Positions 46,143 to 55,031 of a stretch of DNA of 64,000 nucleotides are shown here, piece after piece (position 1 is the first letter of the stretch; each line of letters begins with the position of its first letter). The position numbers and the translations under genes are program-made. A model generated the notes under the pieces. It was not told where the DNA came from and did not search any database. It was given only the letters and a program-made list of their open reading frames with translations. This stretch comes from Clostridia bacterium (GTDB taxonomy: Bacteria > Bacillota > Clostridia > Christensenellales > Aristaeellaceae): assembly GCA_017526525.1 (NCBI GenBank), contig JAFXRG010000005.1, positions 1 to 64,000 of the forward strand, read 5' to 3'.

Positions 46143-47927
46143 ATGAAAAAGATGATGATCATGCTGCTGTGCGCGGCCCTGCTGGCGATCTGCGGCACCG
46201 CAGGGGCGGAGGAAACGGCGCTGCCGGAGGAGCTGACCGCGGTGGAAATGACCCGCCTGATGGGGAACGGCATCAATCTGGGAAATACCATGGAAGCCTG
46301 CGATGCCAGCAACCGGGGCGGTTTCACCGTTGACGTGCCCAAACATTACGAAACCATGTGGGGACAGCCGGTTACCACGCCGGAAATGATGCAGGGAATG
46401 AAAGCCGCGGGCTTTGATACCATCCGGATTCCGGTGGCCTGGATGACCAACGCCACCCATCTGAACCAGGGAGACTATACCATTTCCGGCGCCTATATGG
46501 ACCGGGTGGAGGAAATTGTCCGTTACGCACTGGATGCCGGGATGTTTGTGATTCTCAACGACCACTGGGACGGCGGCTGGTGGGGAATGTTCGGTTCGGA
46601 CAGCGCCGAAACCCGGGAGCTGGCCATGAAGGCTTATACGGGAATGTGGCAGCAGATTGCGGACCGGTTTTCGGACTTTGACAACCGGCTGATCTTTGAA
46701 AGCGCCAACGAAGAACTGGGAGCCCGGTTTGATGAAAACTCCGCGCTGTACTGCCAGGACTCGCTGGCCCACCTGATGGGCGACAACGACCGGTACGCGC
46801 TGACCAACGAGATCAACCAGGTGTTTGTGGACACCGTCCGGGCAGCGGGCGGCTGTAATGAAACGCGCTTCCTGCTGATTGCGGGATACGGTACAAACAT
46901 TGACCAGACCTTTGACAACCGGTTCCGGATGCCGAAGGACAGCGCGGAGAAAAAGCTGATGATTTCCGTGCATTACTATGATCCGTGGAGCTACTGCGGC
47001 GCCACCACGGCCAAGGGCGCGACGCTCTGGGGCAAAGCGGATGACTACCGGAACATGTATGCGACCCTGAGCAAAATGCAGAAATTCACCGGCGCCGGCT
47101 ATGGCGTGGTGATCGGGGAATACGGAGCGCTGCCGGGCAGCGACGGCGTGATGAAGGAAAACGCCCCGGCCTATCACAAGGCCTTCCTGGACTGCTGCGA
47201 CGCGCTGGACATGACCGGGTGCCTGTGGGACTGCAGCGGATTCTTTATCCGGCGGGAAGGAAAAATAACGGAGCCGGAAATGGCGGCCGTTTACGCGGGG
47301 CGCAACGCAGCGTCCGAAGCGGGGCGGGATTATGCGGAGATTGCGGCAGCCGGAAAGGCCGCCCTGGAGGCAGCGGCGGATGCGGCGCCTGAAACGCTGC
47401 GGAAAGATGCGCTTCCGGTTTCCGCGGACAGCTGCGTGGCCTGGCTCATGTTCAGCGGCGGCGACTGGGCTTCCAGCTACAGTGTGGGGGACACCTACAC
47501 ACCGGATTCCCTGACGCCGGGACTGGTGCCGACGGACGTGGAGATCAAGGGGCCGGGCACCTATACGGTGGCGCTGGACTTTACGGGCACGGAGGCGGGA
47601 TATGCATCGAATACCGCTTTCTGCGCGGTAGGCATTTCCAACGGCGAGGACAAATTCCCCGGCTACTGCCTGATGATTACGGAGGTGAAGGTGAACGGGG
47701 AAGCCGTGAAGCTGAAGGGCAGGAATTATACCTGCTCGGACGACGGCCACTGCACCCGCGCCAATCTGTACAACGAATGGGTGGATATCAGCAGCGCCCG
47801 CAGCGGGGCCCGGGTCCTGATGGGGGACCTGACCGGGATTTCCGCAACCCTGCTGGACCGGGAAGCGGAAGCCATGCAGAAGATCCGCACGCTGGAAGTA
47901 ACATTCCGGTATGACGCAAAAAAATAA
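46143..47927 (+). CDS. Secreted GH5 endoglycanase with C-terminal binding-type module
   Basis: Exported retaining beta-glycanase of 594 residues. Signal peptide to about TAGA-EE; GH5 (beta/alpha)8 barrel about residues 30-400 with GINLGNTMEA, DTIRIPVAW, NDHWDGGWWG, the acid/base Glu190 in ANEELG, HYYDPW, and the nucleophile Glu326 in IGEYGAL. Residues ~430-594 are the same beta-rich module found three times in the upstream secreted protein. Cellulase or mannanase activity is likely; subfamily not determinable here. It is the last gene of the LacI-linked locus. Confidence 0.9.
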   Translation: MKKMMIMLLCAALLAICGTAGAEETALPEELTAVEMTRLMGNGINLGNTMEACDASNRGGFTVDVPKHYETMWGQPVTTPEMMQGMKAAGFDTIRIPVAWMTNATHLNQGDYTISGAYMDRVEEIVRYALDAGMFVILNDHWDGGWWGMFGSDSAETRELAMKAYTGMWQQIADRFSDFDNRLIFESANEELGARFDENSALYCQDSLAHLMGDNDRYALTNEINQVFVDTVRAAGGCNETRFLLIAGYGTNIDQTFDNRFRMPKDSAEKKLMISVHYYDPWSYCGATTAKGATLWGKADDYRNMYATLSKMQKFTGAGYGVVIGEYGALPGSDGVMKENAPAYHKAFLDCCDALDMTGCLWDCSGFFIRREGKITEPEMAAVYAGRNAASEAGRDYAEIAAAGKAALEAAADAAPETLRKDALPVSADSCVAWLMFSGGDWASSYSVGDTYTPDSLTPGLVPTDVEIKGPGTYTVALDFTGTEAGYASNTAFCAVGISNGEDKFPGYCLMITEVKVNGEAVKLKGRNYTCSDDGHCTRANLYNEWVDISSARSGARVLMGDLTGISATLLDREAEAMQKIRTLEVTFRYDAKK

Positions 47928-47970
47928 AAAAAAAGATTTCAGTCCGGAACTTTTCCTCCTTCCGTACGTC

Positions 47971-47979
47971 TGATATAAT
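47971..47979 (+). promoter_or_regulatory. Extended -10 promoter of the SIMPL gene
   Basis: TGATATAAT is a perfect extended -10, 40 bp before the gene. The -35 region (TTTTCC) is weak. Confidence 0.55.
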
Positions 47980-48018
47980 GAGGTTCGGAACAGAACCCGG
48001 AAAGAGGAGGTAAAACCC

Positions 48019-48735
48019 ATGAAAAATACGATGCGGAAACTGACAGCGTTCCTGGCGGCAGCGGTGCTGCTGATGACAGCGTCCTTTGCACTGGCGGATA
48101 CGAAAATCACGGTGACCGGCAACGGGGAAACCCAGGTCAGCGCGGACACGGCGATTGTATCCCTCGGCGTAAGCGCCCGGGACAAGGATGTACTGAAAGC
48201 CCAGCAGGAGGTAAACCGGGTGATCGCAGCCATTCGCGAAAGCCTGATTGCCAAGGGCGTGGCGGAGGAAAACATCAACACGGACTACATGAACATTTAC
48301 GCGATCTATGACTACAATGAGGACCAGGAGCAGATCAAGGCTTACAACGCCAGCTCCACCCTGGCCATCAAGGTCACGAAAATGGACGACGTGGGCGCGG
48401 TGATCGATGAAGCCTTTGCCGCTGGCGCCAACACGCTGAACGGCATTACCTTCTCCGCCTCCAATACGGACGAGGCACGGAGCGAATCCATGAAGGCCGC
48501 GGTGGCGGAAGCCCGGACCAAGGCGGAAGTGCTGGCGGAAGCCGCGGGCATGAAGATTACCGGAATCAAGGAGATTTCCGAAGGCGGCGTGTTCAGTTAT
48601 GACAACACGGTGGGAAACTTCTCCGCCAAATCCATGGATCGGGAGGAAGCCGCCGATATAACGTATGGAACCGTGGTACAGGCTGCGAAGCTGCTGGTGA
48701 CCGCCAGTGTGACCATCATTTTTGAGGCAGAGTAA
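48019..48735 (+). CDS. SIMPL-domain (DUF541) exported protein
   Basis: Predicted secreted protein of 238 residues; signal peptide to about FALA-DT. The rest is one SIMPL domain: it starts ITVTGNGETQVSADTA and continues with VSARDKDVLKAQQEVNRVI and the C-terminal AAKLLVTASVTIIFE strand, as in the BP26/YggE family. These proteins are implicated in stress tolerance and can form ring oligomers; a specific role here is unknown. It has its own promoter and ends at a terminator. Confidence 0.86.
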   Translation: MKNTMRKLTAFLAAAVLLMTASFALADTKITVTGNGETQVSADTAIVSLGVSARDKDVLKAQQEVNRVIAAIRESLIAKGVAEENINTDYMNIYAIYDYNEDQEQIKAYNASSTLAIKVTKMDDVGAVIDEAFAAGANTLNGITFSASNTDEARSESMKAAVAEARTKAEVLAEAAGMKITGIKEISEGGVFSYDNTVGNFSAKSMDREEAADITYGTVVQAAKLLVTASVTIIFEAE

Positions 48736-48751
48736 AGAAACAAACGGATTC

Positions 48752-48788
48752 AAAAGAAGCGGGCCGCGTCAGCGGCCCACTTTTCTTT
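48752..48788 (+). terminator. Terminator after the SIMPL gene
   Basis: GGGCCGC (48761-48767) and GCGGCCC (48772-48778) form a stable stem with loop GTCA, flanked by an A-rich 5-prime side and ACTTTTCTTT on the 3-prime side. It overlaps the last codons and stop of the convergent GGDEF gene. Confidence 0.75.
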
Positions 48789-50625
48789 CAGCTTTGATAT
48801 TGTACATCAGGACGTCGGCCTCCCGGATGCAGTCTTCCAGGGAGCGCTTCTGCTTTCGCTCGGAAAGGACGCAGCCCACGGAAAGCCCCAGCCGGAAAGG
48901 CTGGCCGGAGGTTTTGTTCCAGTCCTCGGCCGAGGCGAGAATGTCTTCCTGCAGAAAGGTTTTTTCCCCAGCGGCGATGACGACAAACTCATCCCCTCCG
49001 TAGCGCATGATAAAGTCTTCCTCGGAACAGTTTTTCCGCAGGATTTCCGCCACGGCGCAAAGGGCAGTATCGCCGGCTTCGTGCCCCCAGGTGTCATTGA
49101 TGATCTTCATATCGTCCATATCCGTGAACAGCACCAGCGCGCCGCCGTATTTCCGGATCATGCGGCTGTAGGTCTCCAGCCCGAAGCGCTGCAGGCCGAA
49201 ACGGTTATACAGCCCGGTGAGGCCGTCATGCACATACAGGTCGTCCAGCATTTCGTTGAAACGGCGGAGCAGCTCCTTTTTCCGGATGTTTTCAATGGCG
49301 ATTTCCAGGAAGTTGAAGATGCTTTCGTGCAAATTCATCTTTGCGGCTTCGCTCAGGCCGTCCATGGCAATATATCCGATGGAATAGGTGTTGTAATGCA
49401 GGGGATAGAAGATCAGGAAACGCTCCCGGGAAAGGTAGGGTTCCGGCAGCAGCTGCCGGGTGGGGAAACGCATATAATTGCGGCTGGCCAGTACCATTTC
49501 CTCGCCGTAGTCTTCAGAATCCTGGATCCATTCCGCTTTTTCGTAATTGTCAAAATAGTAATCGTTGAAGCAAAGAAAGATATCATGGCAGCCGAAGATC
49601 GACCGGTTCCGGAGCACCGCGGAGGTCAGGTCCTTCAGATTGTTGGCCTCAAAGAGCTCTTCAGCCAGCTGGCCCTGCGTCAGGTAGAAGGAACGGAGGA
49701 AACGGGTCTGCTGGAAATAGCGGTCCCGGATCATGCCGGGACGGGAGGAATCCGGACATCCGCAGGATTCAGAGGGGATGACGGCATGCTCCCCGTAAAT
49801 GACGGAGGGAACCCGCTGCCCTTCAATCATCCCGATCAGGGTTTCCATGGCCTGGAGATTCAGCAGGCGGTAATCGCAGAAAACAGAGGAAAGCCGGGGA
49901 CAGGAAAGCTCCGCGCTGTCCAGGTTGTCATAACCGGTAACGATCACATCGCCGGGAACGGAGATGTTGTTTTCCTGCAGGGCTCCCAGCATGCCCAGCG
50001 CCATTTCGTCATTGGCGCAGATGAACGCGTCGGGAAGCGGCAGGTCTTCCTCCAGCCACTGGCGGACCGTTTCCGTTCCATCGGTGGTCCGCCAGGTTTT
50101 TTCGAGAACCTGGATATCCTCCGAGGAAATACCGTTTTCCAGGCAGGCATCATGAAAACCGTTCAGCCGGTCTTTGGCTTCGGGGCAGTTGTTGTACAGG
50201 TTGCCGGTGAGGTAAACCAGCCGACGGGCGTGATGTTCCCGGATGACATGACTGACAATATCCCGCTGGGCCGACCGGTTGTCGTGAACAATGGAGACGC
50301 AGCCAGGCAGGGGACACCCGATGGACACGGCGGGAATGCCGGCCTCGTCAATCCTGCGGACCAGTTCATTCCGGACCCGCTCGAGAATAATCTGGTTTCC
50401 GAGAATGACCACACCGTCAAAGGTGTGCAAATCCGGAAGGGAAAAGATCCGGTATTCGCTTTTGTCCTTGGAATTGTCCTGATCTGTGCCGAAACAGTCA
50501 AAAATACGGAGGAACACATTCCGGTGAGCATCCGAGTACTGCTTCAGGCCGTGAAGGGTCTGGTCGACCAGCTCATAGTTCCAGTCGACGGCAAAATATG
50601 CAATCCGGTACGATCTGCCCGCCAA
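48769..50625 (-). CDS. Sugar-receptor (Peripla_BP-like)-GAF-GGDEF fusion
   Basis: Cytosolic 618-residue protein. Residues ~8-280 resemble the ligand domain of LacI regulators (YRIAYFAVDWNYE, DGVVILGNQ, CANDEMALGMLGAL, VTGYDNLDSAE) but there is no HTH. A GAF-like region follows (~300-440), then a GGDEF domain (~455-615) with intact RYGGDEF; the inhibitory RxxD site is absent (SEED). No signal peptide or TM is seen. I place the start at TTG 50625, 9 bp after GAAAAGAGG; the frame further upstream runs into the promoter. It probably couples a sugar or related ligand to cyclic di-GMP. Confidence 0.82.
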   Translation of the reverse strand: MAGRSYRIAYFAVDWNYELVDQTLHGLKQYSDAHRNVFLRIFDCFGTDQDNSKDKSEYRIFSLPDLHTFDGVVILGNQIILERVRNELVRRIDEAGIPAVSIGCPLPGCVSIVHDNRSAQRDIVSHVIREHHARRLVYLTGNLYNNCPEAKDRLNGFHDACLENGISSEDIQVLEKTWRTTDGTETVRQWLEEDLPLPDAFICANDEMALGMLGALQENNISVPGDVIVTGYDNLDSAELSCPRLSSVFCDYRLLNLQAMETLIGMIEGQRVPSVIYGEHAVIPSESCGCPDSSRPGMIRDRYFQQTRFLRSFYLTQGQLAEELFEANNLKDLTSAVLRNRSIFGCHDIFLCFNDYYFDNYEKAEWIQDSEDYGEEMVLASRNYMRFPTRQLLPEPYLSRERFLIFYPLHYNTYSIGYIAMDGLSEAAKMNLHESIFNFLEIAIENIRKKELLRRFNEMLDDLYVHDGLTGLYNRFGLQRFGLETYSRMIRKYGGALVLFTDMDDMKIINDTWGHEAGDTALCAVAEILRKNCSEEDFIMRYGGDEFVVIAAGEKTFLQEDILASAEDWNKTSGQPFRLGLSVGCVLSERKQKRSLEDCIREADVLMYNIKAERKVGR

Positions 50626-50668
50626 GAAACAGTACCTCTTTTCTGTCCGCAAATGGACTTTTTTTCTT

Positions 50669-50697
50669 ATTTTACGTGGTTTTGCGGAACTTGTCAA
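50669..50697 (-). promoter_or_regulatory. Promoter of the receptor-GGDEF gene
   Basis: On the minus strand TTGACA (50692-50697) and TAAAAT (50669-50674) spaced by 17 bp. Because the -35 lies at the apparent 5-prime end of the open frame, translation must begin further down, supporting the TTG start at 50625. Confidence 0.65.
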
Positions 50698-50725
50698 TTC
50701 TGACGCTTTTCCTTTACTTTCCTAT

Positions 50726-50731
50726 TATACT
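50726..50731 (+). promoter_or_regulatory. -10 element upstream of rnfC
   Basis: TATACT about 97 bp before the rnfC start in a T-rich stretch. A convincing -35 at the right distance was not found, so this is a tentative promoter for the rnf operon. Confidence 0.35.
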
Positions 50732-50827
50732 CTGCTAAAATGAAGAACGAAATTGCGGCGGCGCAAGGGGTATTTCATATGTATAAAAGCCGCAGTGCGG
50801 CATAACGTGAAAGGAGTCGGGAAGACT

Positions 50828-52177
50828 GTGAGAAACACTTTTCGCGGCGGAGTTCATCCGGAAGAGCACAAGGAGCTGAGCCGGGACGCGAAGCTGCGCC
50901 AGTTTGACCCGCAGGGAGAAATGGTATTTCCCCTGCAGCAGCACATCGGGAAACCCGCAAAAACAATTGTCCAGAAAGGGGATACCGTGCTGGTCGGCCA
51001 GCGGATTGCCGAGGCGGACGGCTTTGTGTCCGCGCATATCCATTCCAGCTGTTCCGGCAAGGTAAAGGCTGTGGAAAAACGGAGAGTGCTTACCGGCGGC
51101 ATGGCGGAATGCATCGTAATCGATAACGACCGGGAGTTTACTCCGTTCGCCGATTATTCCGTCCGCGACGATGAAGGCAACCTGTCCGAAAACGATATCA
51201 TCCAGAGGGTGCAGGACGCGGGCATTGTCGGCCTCGGCGGCGCGGGATTCCCGACGCATGTAAAACTGAAGCCGAAAGATCCGGAGGCTATTGAATACGT
51301 GATTGCCAACGGCGCGGAGTGTGAACCGTACCTGACCTGCAACGATCAGCTGATGCGGACCCAGGCGCCTGCCATCGTGGAAGGCCTGGAGCTGGTCCTG
51401 CGGCTGTTTCCCAATGCAACGGGCGTGATCTGCATTGAGGACAACAAGCCGGAGGCCATTCATGCCATGGAAATCGCCGCCTCCGGGAAAGCACGCATCA
51501 AGGTGCAGGCCATGATTACCAAGTATCCCCAGGGCGGTGAACGCAGCCTGATCCAGGCGGTAACGGGCATTGATTTCCCGATCAGCAAGCTGCCGGCGGA
51601 TGTGGGCTGCATTGTCCAGAACGTGGGAACCCTGATGGCCATCCAGCGGGCGGTGCTGTATCATGAACCGCTGTTCAGGCAGTGCTTTACCATGACCGGC
51701 GAAGCGGTCAGTGAGCCCTCCAATTTCATGGTCCGGGTGGGCACCTCCTATGCGGAGCTGCTGGAGGCCTGCGGCGGCATCAAACCCGGAACGGAAGCGG
51801 TCAAGGCGCTGGCGGGCGGACCCATGATGGGCATCGCCATGGGCAGCCTGGATGTTCCGGTGCAGAAGCAGAACAACGGCCTGACCCTGCTTGCGGAAGA
51901 CCCGGTGGCAGAAGCGGAAAAGATGATGACTGCCTGCCTGCACTGCGGCCGGTGTACAACGGTTTGCCCGGTGGGACTGATGCCCCAGCTGATGGCGGAC
52001 GCCGCCATTGCGGGGAACCTGGAAAGGTATGAGAAAAAACTGTACGGACTGGAATGCATTCAGTGCGGAAGCTGCACGGTGGCCTGCCCCGCAAAGCGGC
52101 CGCTGATGCAGACCTTCAAGCAGGCAAAAGCGGAAATTCAGGAGAAGAAAAAGCGTGAAGGAGGCGGTCAGAAATGA
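50828..52177 (+). CDS. rnfC: Rnf complex subunit C
   Basis: Membrane-associated NADH-binding, Fe-S subunit of the ion-translocating ferredoxin:NAD oxidoreductase, 449 residues. The N-terminus FRGGVHPEEHKEL, the GxGG NADH/FMN site GLGGAGFPTHVKL and two [4Fe-4S] motifs (CLHCGRCTTVCP, CIQCGSCTVACP) are diagnostic. I take GTG 50828 as start, after AAAGGAG; an upstream frame to 50753 lacks a site. Typical RnfC length supports this. First gene of the operon, overlapping the next by 4 bp. Confidence 0.92.
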   Translation: MRNTFRGGVHPEEHKELSRDAKLRQFDPQGEMVFPLQQHIGKPAKTIVQKGDTVLVGQRIAEADGFVSAHIHSSCSGKVKAVEKRRVLTGGMAECIVIDNDREFTPFADYSVRDDEGNLSENDIIQRVQDAGIVGLGGAGFPTHVKLKPKDPEAIEYVIANGAECEPYLTCNDQLMRTQAPAIVEGLELVLRLFPNATGVICIEDNKPEAIHAMEIAASGKARIKVQAMITKYPQGGERSLIQAVTGIDFPISKLPADVGCIVQNVGTLMAIQRAVLYHEPLFRQCFTMTGEAVSEPSNFMVRVGTSYAELLEACGGIKPGTEAVKALAGGPMMGIAMGSLDVPVQKQNNGLTLLAEDPVAEAEKMMTACLHCGRCTTVCPVGLMPQLMADAAIAGNLERYEKKLYGLECIQCGSCTVACPAKRPLMQTFKQAKAEIQEKKKREGGGQK

Positions 52178-53712
52178 ACGGTGTTCTGAATATCTCTTCA
52201 TCGCCTCATACGCGGGACAGATGGACCACTCCGTATATTATGCGCATGGTGGTCCTGAGCCTGCTGCCGGCGACTGTGGTGGGCATTGTGGTTCACGGAT
52301 GGCAGGCCTTCGGGATCATCGCGCTGGCCGTTGTGTCCGCGGTGGCCTCCGAGTGGGTTTTCAACAAGATCTGCCACAAACCGGATACCATCTGGGACGG
52401 CAGCGCGGCGGTTACGGGACTGCTGCTGGCCTTGTCCCTGGGACCGAAAACCCCGTTGTATATTCCGGTGATCGGTTCCGTGTTTGCCATTGTTGTGTGC
52501 AAGGGCTGCTTCGGCGGACTGGGCAAGAACTTCATTAACCCGGCGCTGGCCGCCCGGTGCTTCCTGCTGATTTCCTTTGCAAACGCCATGACCATCAAGC
52601 CCTCCCTGGACGCGGTTGCATCGGCAACCCCCGTGGGCGCGCTGAAAGCCCTGGAGCAGGTGGATATCACAAAGATGTTCCTGGGAACGGCGGACGGCGT
52701 CATCGGCAGCTCGATCCTGGCGCTGCTGGTGGGCGGTTTGCTGCTGTGGAGCCTGGATATCATTCACGGCCAGATTTGCTTCTCGGTGCTGATCGGCTTC
52801 ACGCTGCTGATCGGCCTGTTCGGCGGGGAAGGATTCAACCCGCGGTTCCTGCTGGCGCACCTGTGCGGCGGCGGCGTGGTGATGGGCGCCTTCTTTATGG
52901 CCACGGACTATGTGACCAGCCCGGTGAGCCGGCTGGGACAGTTTATTTACGGCTGCCTGATCGGCGTGCTGGGCGGTATTTTCCGCCTTTGGGGCAACAC
53001 GGCGGACTCCTTCAGCTATGCGATTATTATCGGCAATGTCTGCACGCCCCTGATTGACACGTATATTGTCCAGAAGCCCCTGGCATACCGGAAAGTCGGG
53101 AAGACCCGGCCGGTGAAGAAAGAACCTTTCCGGATTCCGCGGCCGGTGATTGCACTGACCATTATCGCGGCGCTGGCTGGACTGGCGCTGAGCGGAGTCT
53201 ATTCTGTCACCAAGGGCACCATCGAAGCCCAGGAGATTGCGAAGGAAACGGAAGCCTACAAGGCGGTCTGCCCCGACGCGGCATCCTTTGCCAACGCGGA
53301 CCAGGCGGAGAAAGCCCTGAAGGAATATGAAGGAAAAACCACCCGCGTCAACAAGGCGTATATCGCGAAGGACGCTGCCGGAAACACCATCGGATACGCG
53401 CTGAACGTGTCCTCCAAGGGATTCGGCGGAACCGTGACCCTGGCCATGGGCCTGACGGCAGACGGAAAGATTATCGGTATTTCCTTCACCGAACTGAATG
53501 AAACGGCCGGCCTGGGTATGAAGGCGGATGAACCTGCCTTCAGGGAACAGTTTAACGGCCGGGGCGGAGAGCTGATCCTGGTCAAGGGGACGGCCTCCGG
53601 TGAACAGGAAATCTGCGCGATCACCGGCGCATCCGTCACGTCCAACGCCGTGATCAGCGCCGTGAACGCCGGTCTCGACCTGTATGAGACAACGCTGAAA
53701 GGAGGCAACTAA
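52174..53712 (+). CDS. rnfD-rnfG: RnfD-RnfG fusion protein
   Basis: One continuous 512-residue frame. Residues ~1-315 are the RnfD membrane protein (about ten TM segments, DGSAAVTGLLLAL, FMN-acceptor region SATP with Thr152, GCFGGLGKNFINPA). Residues ~325-512 are an RnfG: one TM anchor (VIALTIIAALAGLALSG) followed by an exported FMN-binding domain with GFGGTVTLAMGL and the flavin-acceptor motif TGASVT (Thr489). In most rnf operons these are separate genes. The fusion keeps gene order C-(D/G)-E-A-B. No stop or frameshift is seen at the junction. Confidence 0.92.
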   Translation: MNGVLNISSSPHTRDRWTTPYIMRMVVLSLLPATVVGIVVHGWQAFGIIALAVVSAVASEWVFNKICHKPDTIWDGSAAVTGLLLALSLGPKTPLYIPVIGSVFAIVVCKGCFGGLGKNFINPALAARCFLLISFANAMTIKPSLDAVASATPVGALKALEQVDITKMFLGTADGVIGSSILALLVGGLLLWSLDIIHGQICFSVLIGFTLLIGLFGGEGFNPRFLLAHLCGGGVVMGAFFMATDYVTSPVSRLGQFIYGCLIGVLGGIFRLWGNTADSFSYAIIIGNVCTPLIDTYIVQKPLAYRKVGKTRPVKKEPFRIPRPVIALTIIAALAGLALSGVYSVTKGTIEAQEIAKETEAYKAVCPDAASFANADQAEKALKEYEGKTTRVNKAYIAKDAAGNTIGYALNVSSKGFGGTVTLAMGLTADGKIIGISFTELNETAGLGMKADEPAFREQFNGRGGELILVKGTASGEQEICAITGASVTSNAVISAVNAGLDLYETTLKGGN

Positions 53713-53714
53713 CC

Positions 53715-54443
53715 ATGAAAAAATACTGGGAACGCCTCTGGAACGGCCTGGTCAAGGAAAACCCGGTGCTGGTGCTGATGCTGGGCATGTGCCCGGCACT
53801 GGCGGTTTCCACCCAGGCGGCCAACGGCATCGGCATGGGCCTGAGCACCCTGGCGGTGCTGGTGCTGAGCAACCTGGTAATCAGCTGCCTGCGGAAGGTA
53901 ATTCCGGACCAGGTCCGGCTGCCTGCGTACATTGTGATTGTGGCCAGCCTGGTGACGGTGACGGAACTGCTGATCAAGGCATACCTGCCTTCTCTGTATG
54001 AGGAACTGGGAATCTACATTCCCCTGATTGTTGTTAACTGCATTATCCTGGGCCGGGCGGAAGCCTATGCCAACAAGCATACGCCTGTGCTGTCCATGCT
54101 GGACGGCATCGGCATGGGCCTGGGCTTCACGGCGGCGCTGACCCTGGCCGGCGCAATCCGGGAACTGCTGGGAACCGGAAAGATTTTCGGAGCCCAGCTG
54201 CTGCCGGAAGGCTTCGGTATGACGATTTTCATCCAGCCTCCGGGAGCTTTCCTGGTGTTCGCGCTGATTATCGCGGTGATGAATGCCATCGGCATCAAAA
54301 CCCGCCAGCGCAAACTGGTGGAAAGCGGGTGCGACGGGAACTGTTCCCTGTGCGCTTCCGCCGCCTCCTGTGACACGAAGTCCGCAGAGGAGAAAAAACC
54401 GGATCCGGACCGGAAGGATGCGAAAGGAGGAGAGCAGAAATGA
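53715..54443 (+). CDS. rnfE: Rnf complex subunit E
   Basis: Integral membrane subunit, 242 residues, about six TM segments, with NPVLVLMLGMCPALAVSTQA at the N-terminus and VNCIILGRAEAYANK, typical of RnfE/NqrD. The conserved Cys residues that hold the intramembrane Fe-S cluster with RnfA are in GMCPAL and VNCIIL. A charged C-terminal tail of ~35 residues with several Cys (CDGNCSLCASAASC) is an unusual addition. It overlaps rnfA by 4 bp. Confidence 0.93.
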   Translation: MKKYWERLWNGLVKENPVLVLMLGMCPALAVSTQAANGIGMGLSTLAVLVLSNLVISCLRKVIPDQVRLPAYIVIVASLVTVTELLIKAYLPSLYEELGIYIPLIVVNCIILGRAEAYANKHTPVLSMLDGIGMGLGFTAALTLAGAIRELLGTGKIFGAQLLPEGFGMTIFIQPPGAFLVFALIIAVMNAIGIKTRQRKLVESGCDGNCSLCASAASCDTKSAEEKKPDPDRKDAKGGEQK

Positions 54444-55018
54444 AAAGCCTGATTATGATTATCATTGCGGGCGCGCTGATCAACAACGTTGTGCTGAATC
54501 AGTTCCTGGGCATCTGCTCCTTCCTGGGCGTCAGCAAGCAGATGAAAGCCTCCATCAGCCTGGGCGGAGCCGTGATTTTCGTGATCACCATTGCCTCCGC
54601 CGTGGCCAGCCTGCTGTATGACTATGTGTTGCAGCCGCTGGGCATGGACTTCATGAAGACGATTATCTTCATCCTGGTGATTGCGGCCCTGGTCCAGATT
54701 GTCGAAATGTTCCTGAAAAAGAAATCCCCCGCGGTTTACAATGCGCTGGGAATCTACCTGCCCCTGATTACCACCAACTGCGCGGTGCTGGGCGTGGCCC
54801 TGACCAATGTGCAGGACGGATACAACTTTATTCAGTGTGTGGCAAGCGGCTTCGGAACAGCCGTGGGGTACACCATTGCCATCGTGCTGCTGGCGGGCAT
54901 CCGCAGCCGGATCAACGAGAAGGACCTTCCGGCGCCGCTGCGGGGCGCTCCCATCGTGATGATTGCCGCGGCCCTGATGTCCATCGCGTTTATGGGCTTT
55001 GGCGGACTGAATCTGTAA
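54440..55018 (+). CDS. rnfA: Rnf complex subunit A
   Basis: Integral membrane subunit, 192 residues, six TM segments, with NNVVLNQFLGICSFLGVS and TTNCAVLGVAL, the two Cys-bearing segments conserved in RnfA/NqrE. It forms the inner membrane core with RnfE and RnfD and lies between rnfE and rnfB with overlapping start. Confidence 0.95.
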   Translation: MKSLIMIIIAGALINNVVLNQFLGICSFLGVSKQMKASISLGGAVIFVITIASAVASLLYDYVLQPLGMDFMKTIIFILVIAALVQIVEMFLKKKSPAVYNALGIYLPLITTNCAVLGVALTNVQDGYNFIQCVASGFGTAVGYTIAIVLLAGIRSRINEKDLPAPLRGAPIVMIAAALMSIAFMGFGGLNL

Positions 55019-55031
55019 GGAGGGTCGGGAA

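Noticed and set aside
43055-46342. Minus-strand open frame of 1095 codons opposite permease and binding-protein genes
   Set aside because: Antisense shadow across three real genes, without recognisable domains or start signals.
53080-53180. RnfD/RnfG fusion as a frameshift artefact
   Set aside because: The frame is open without a shift, and the RnfG TM anchor follows naturally after a short basic linker, so a true fusion is the simpler reading.
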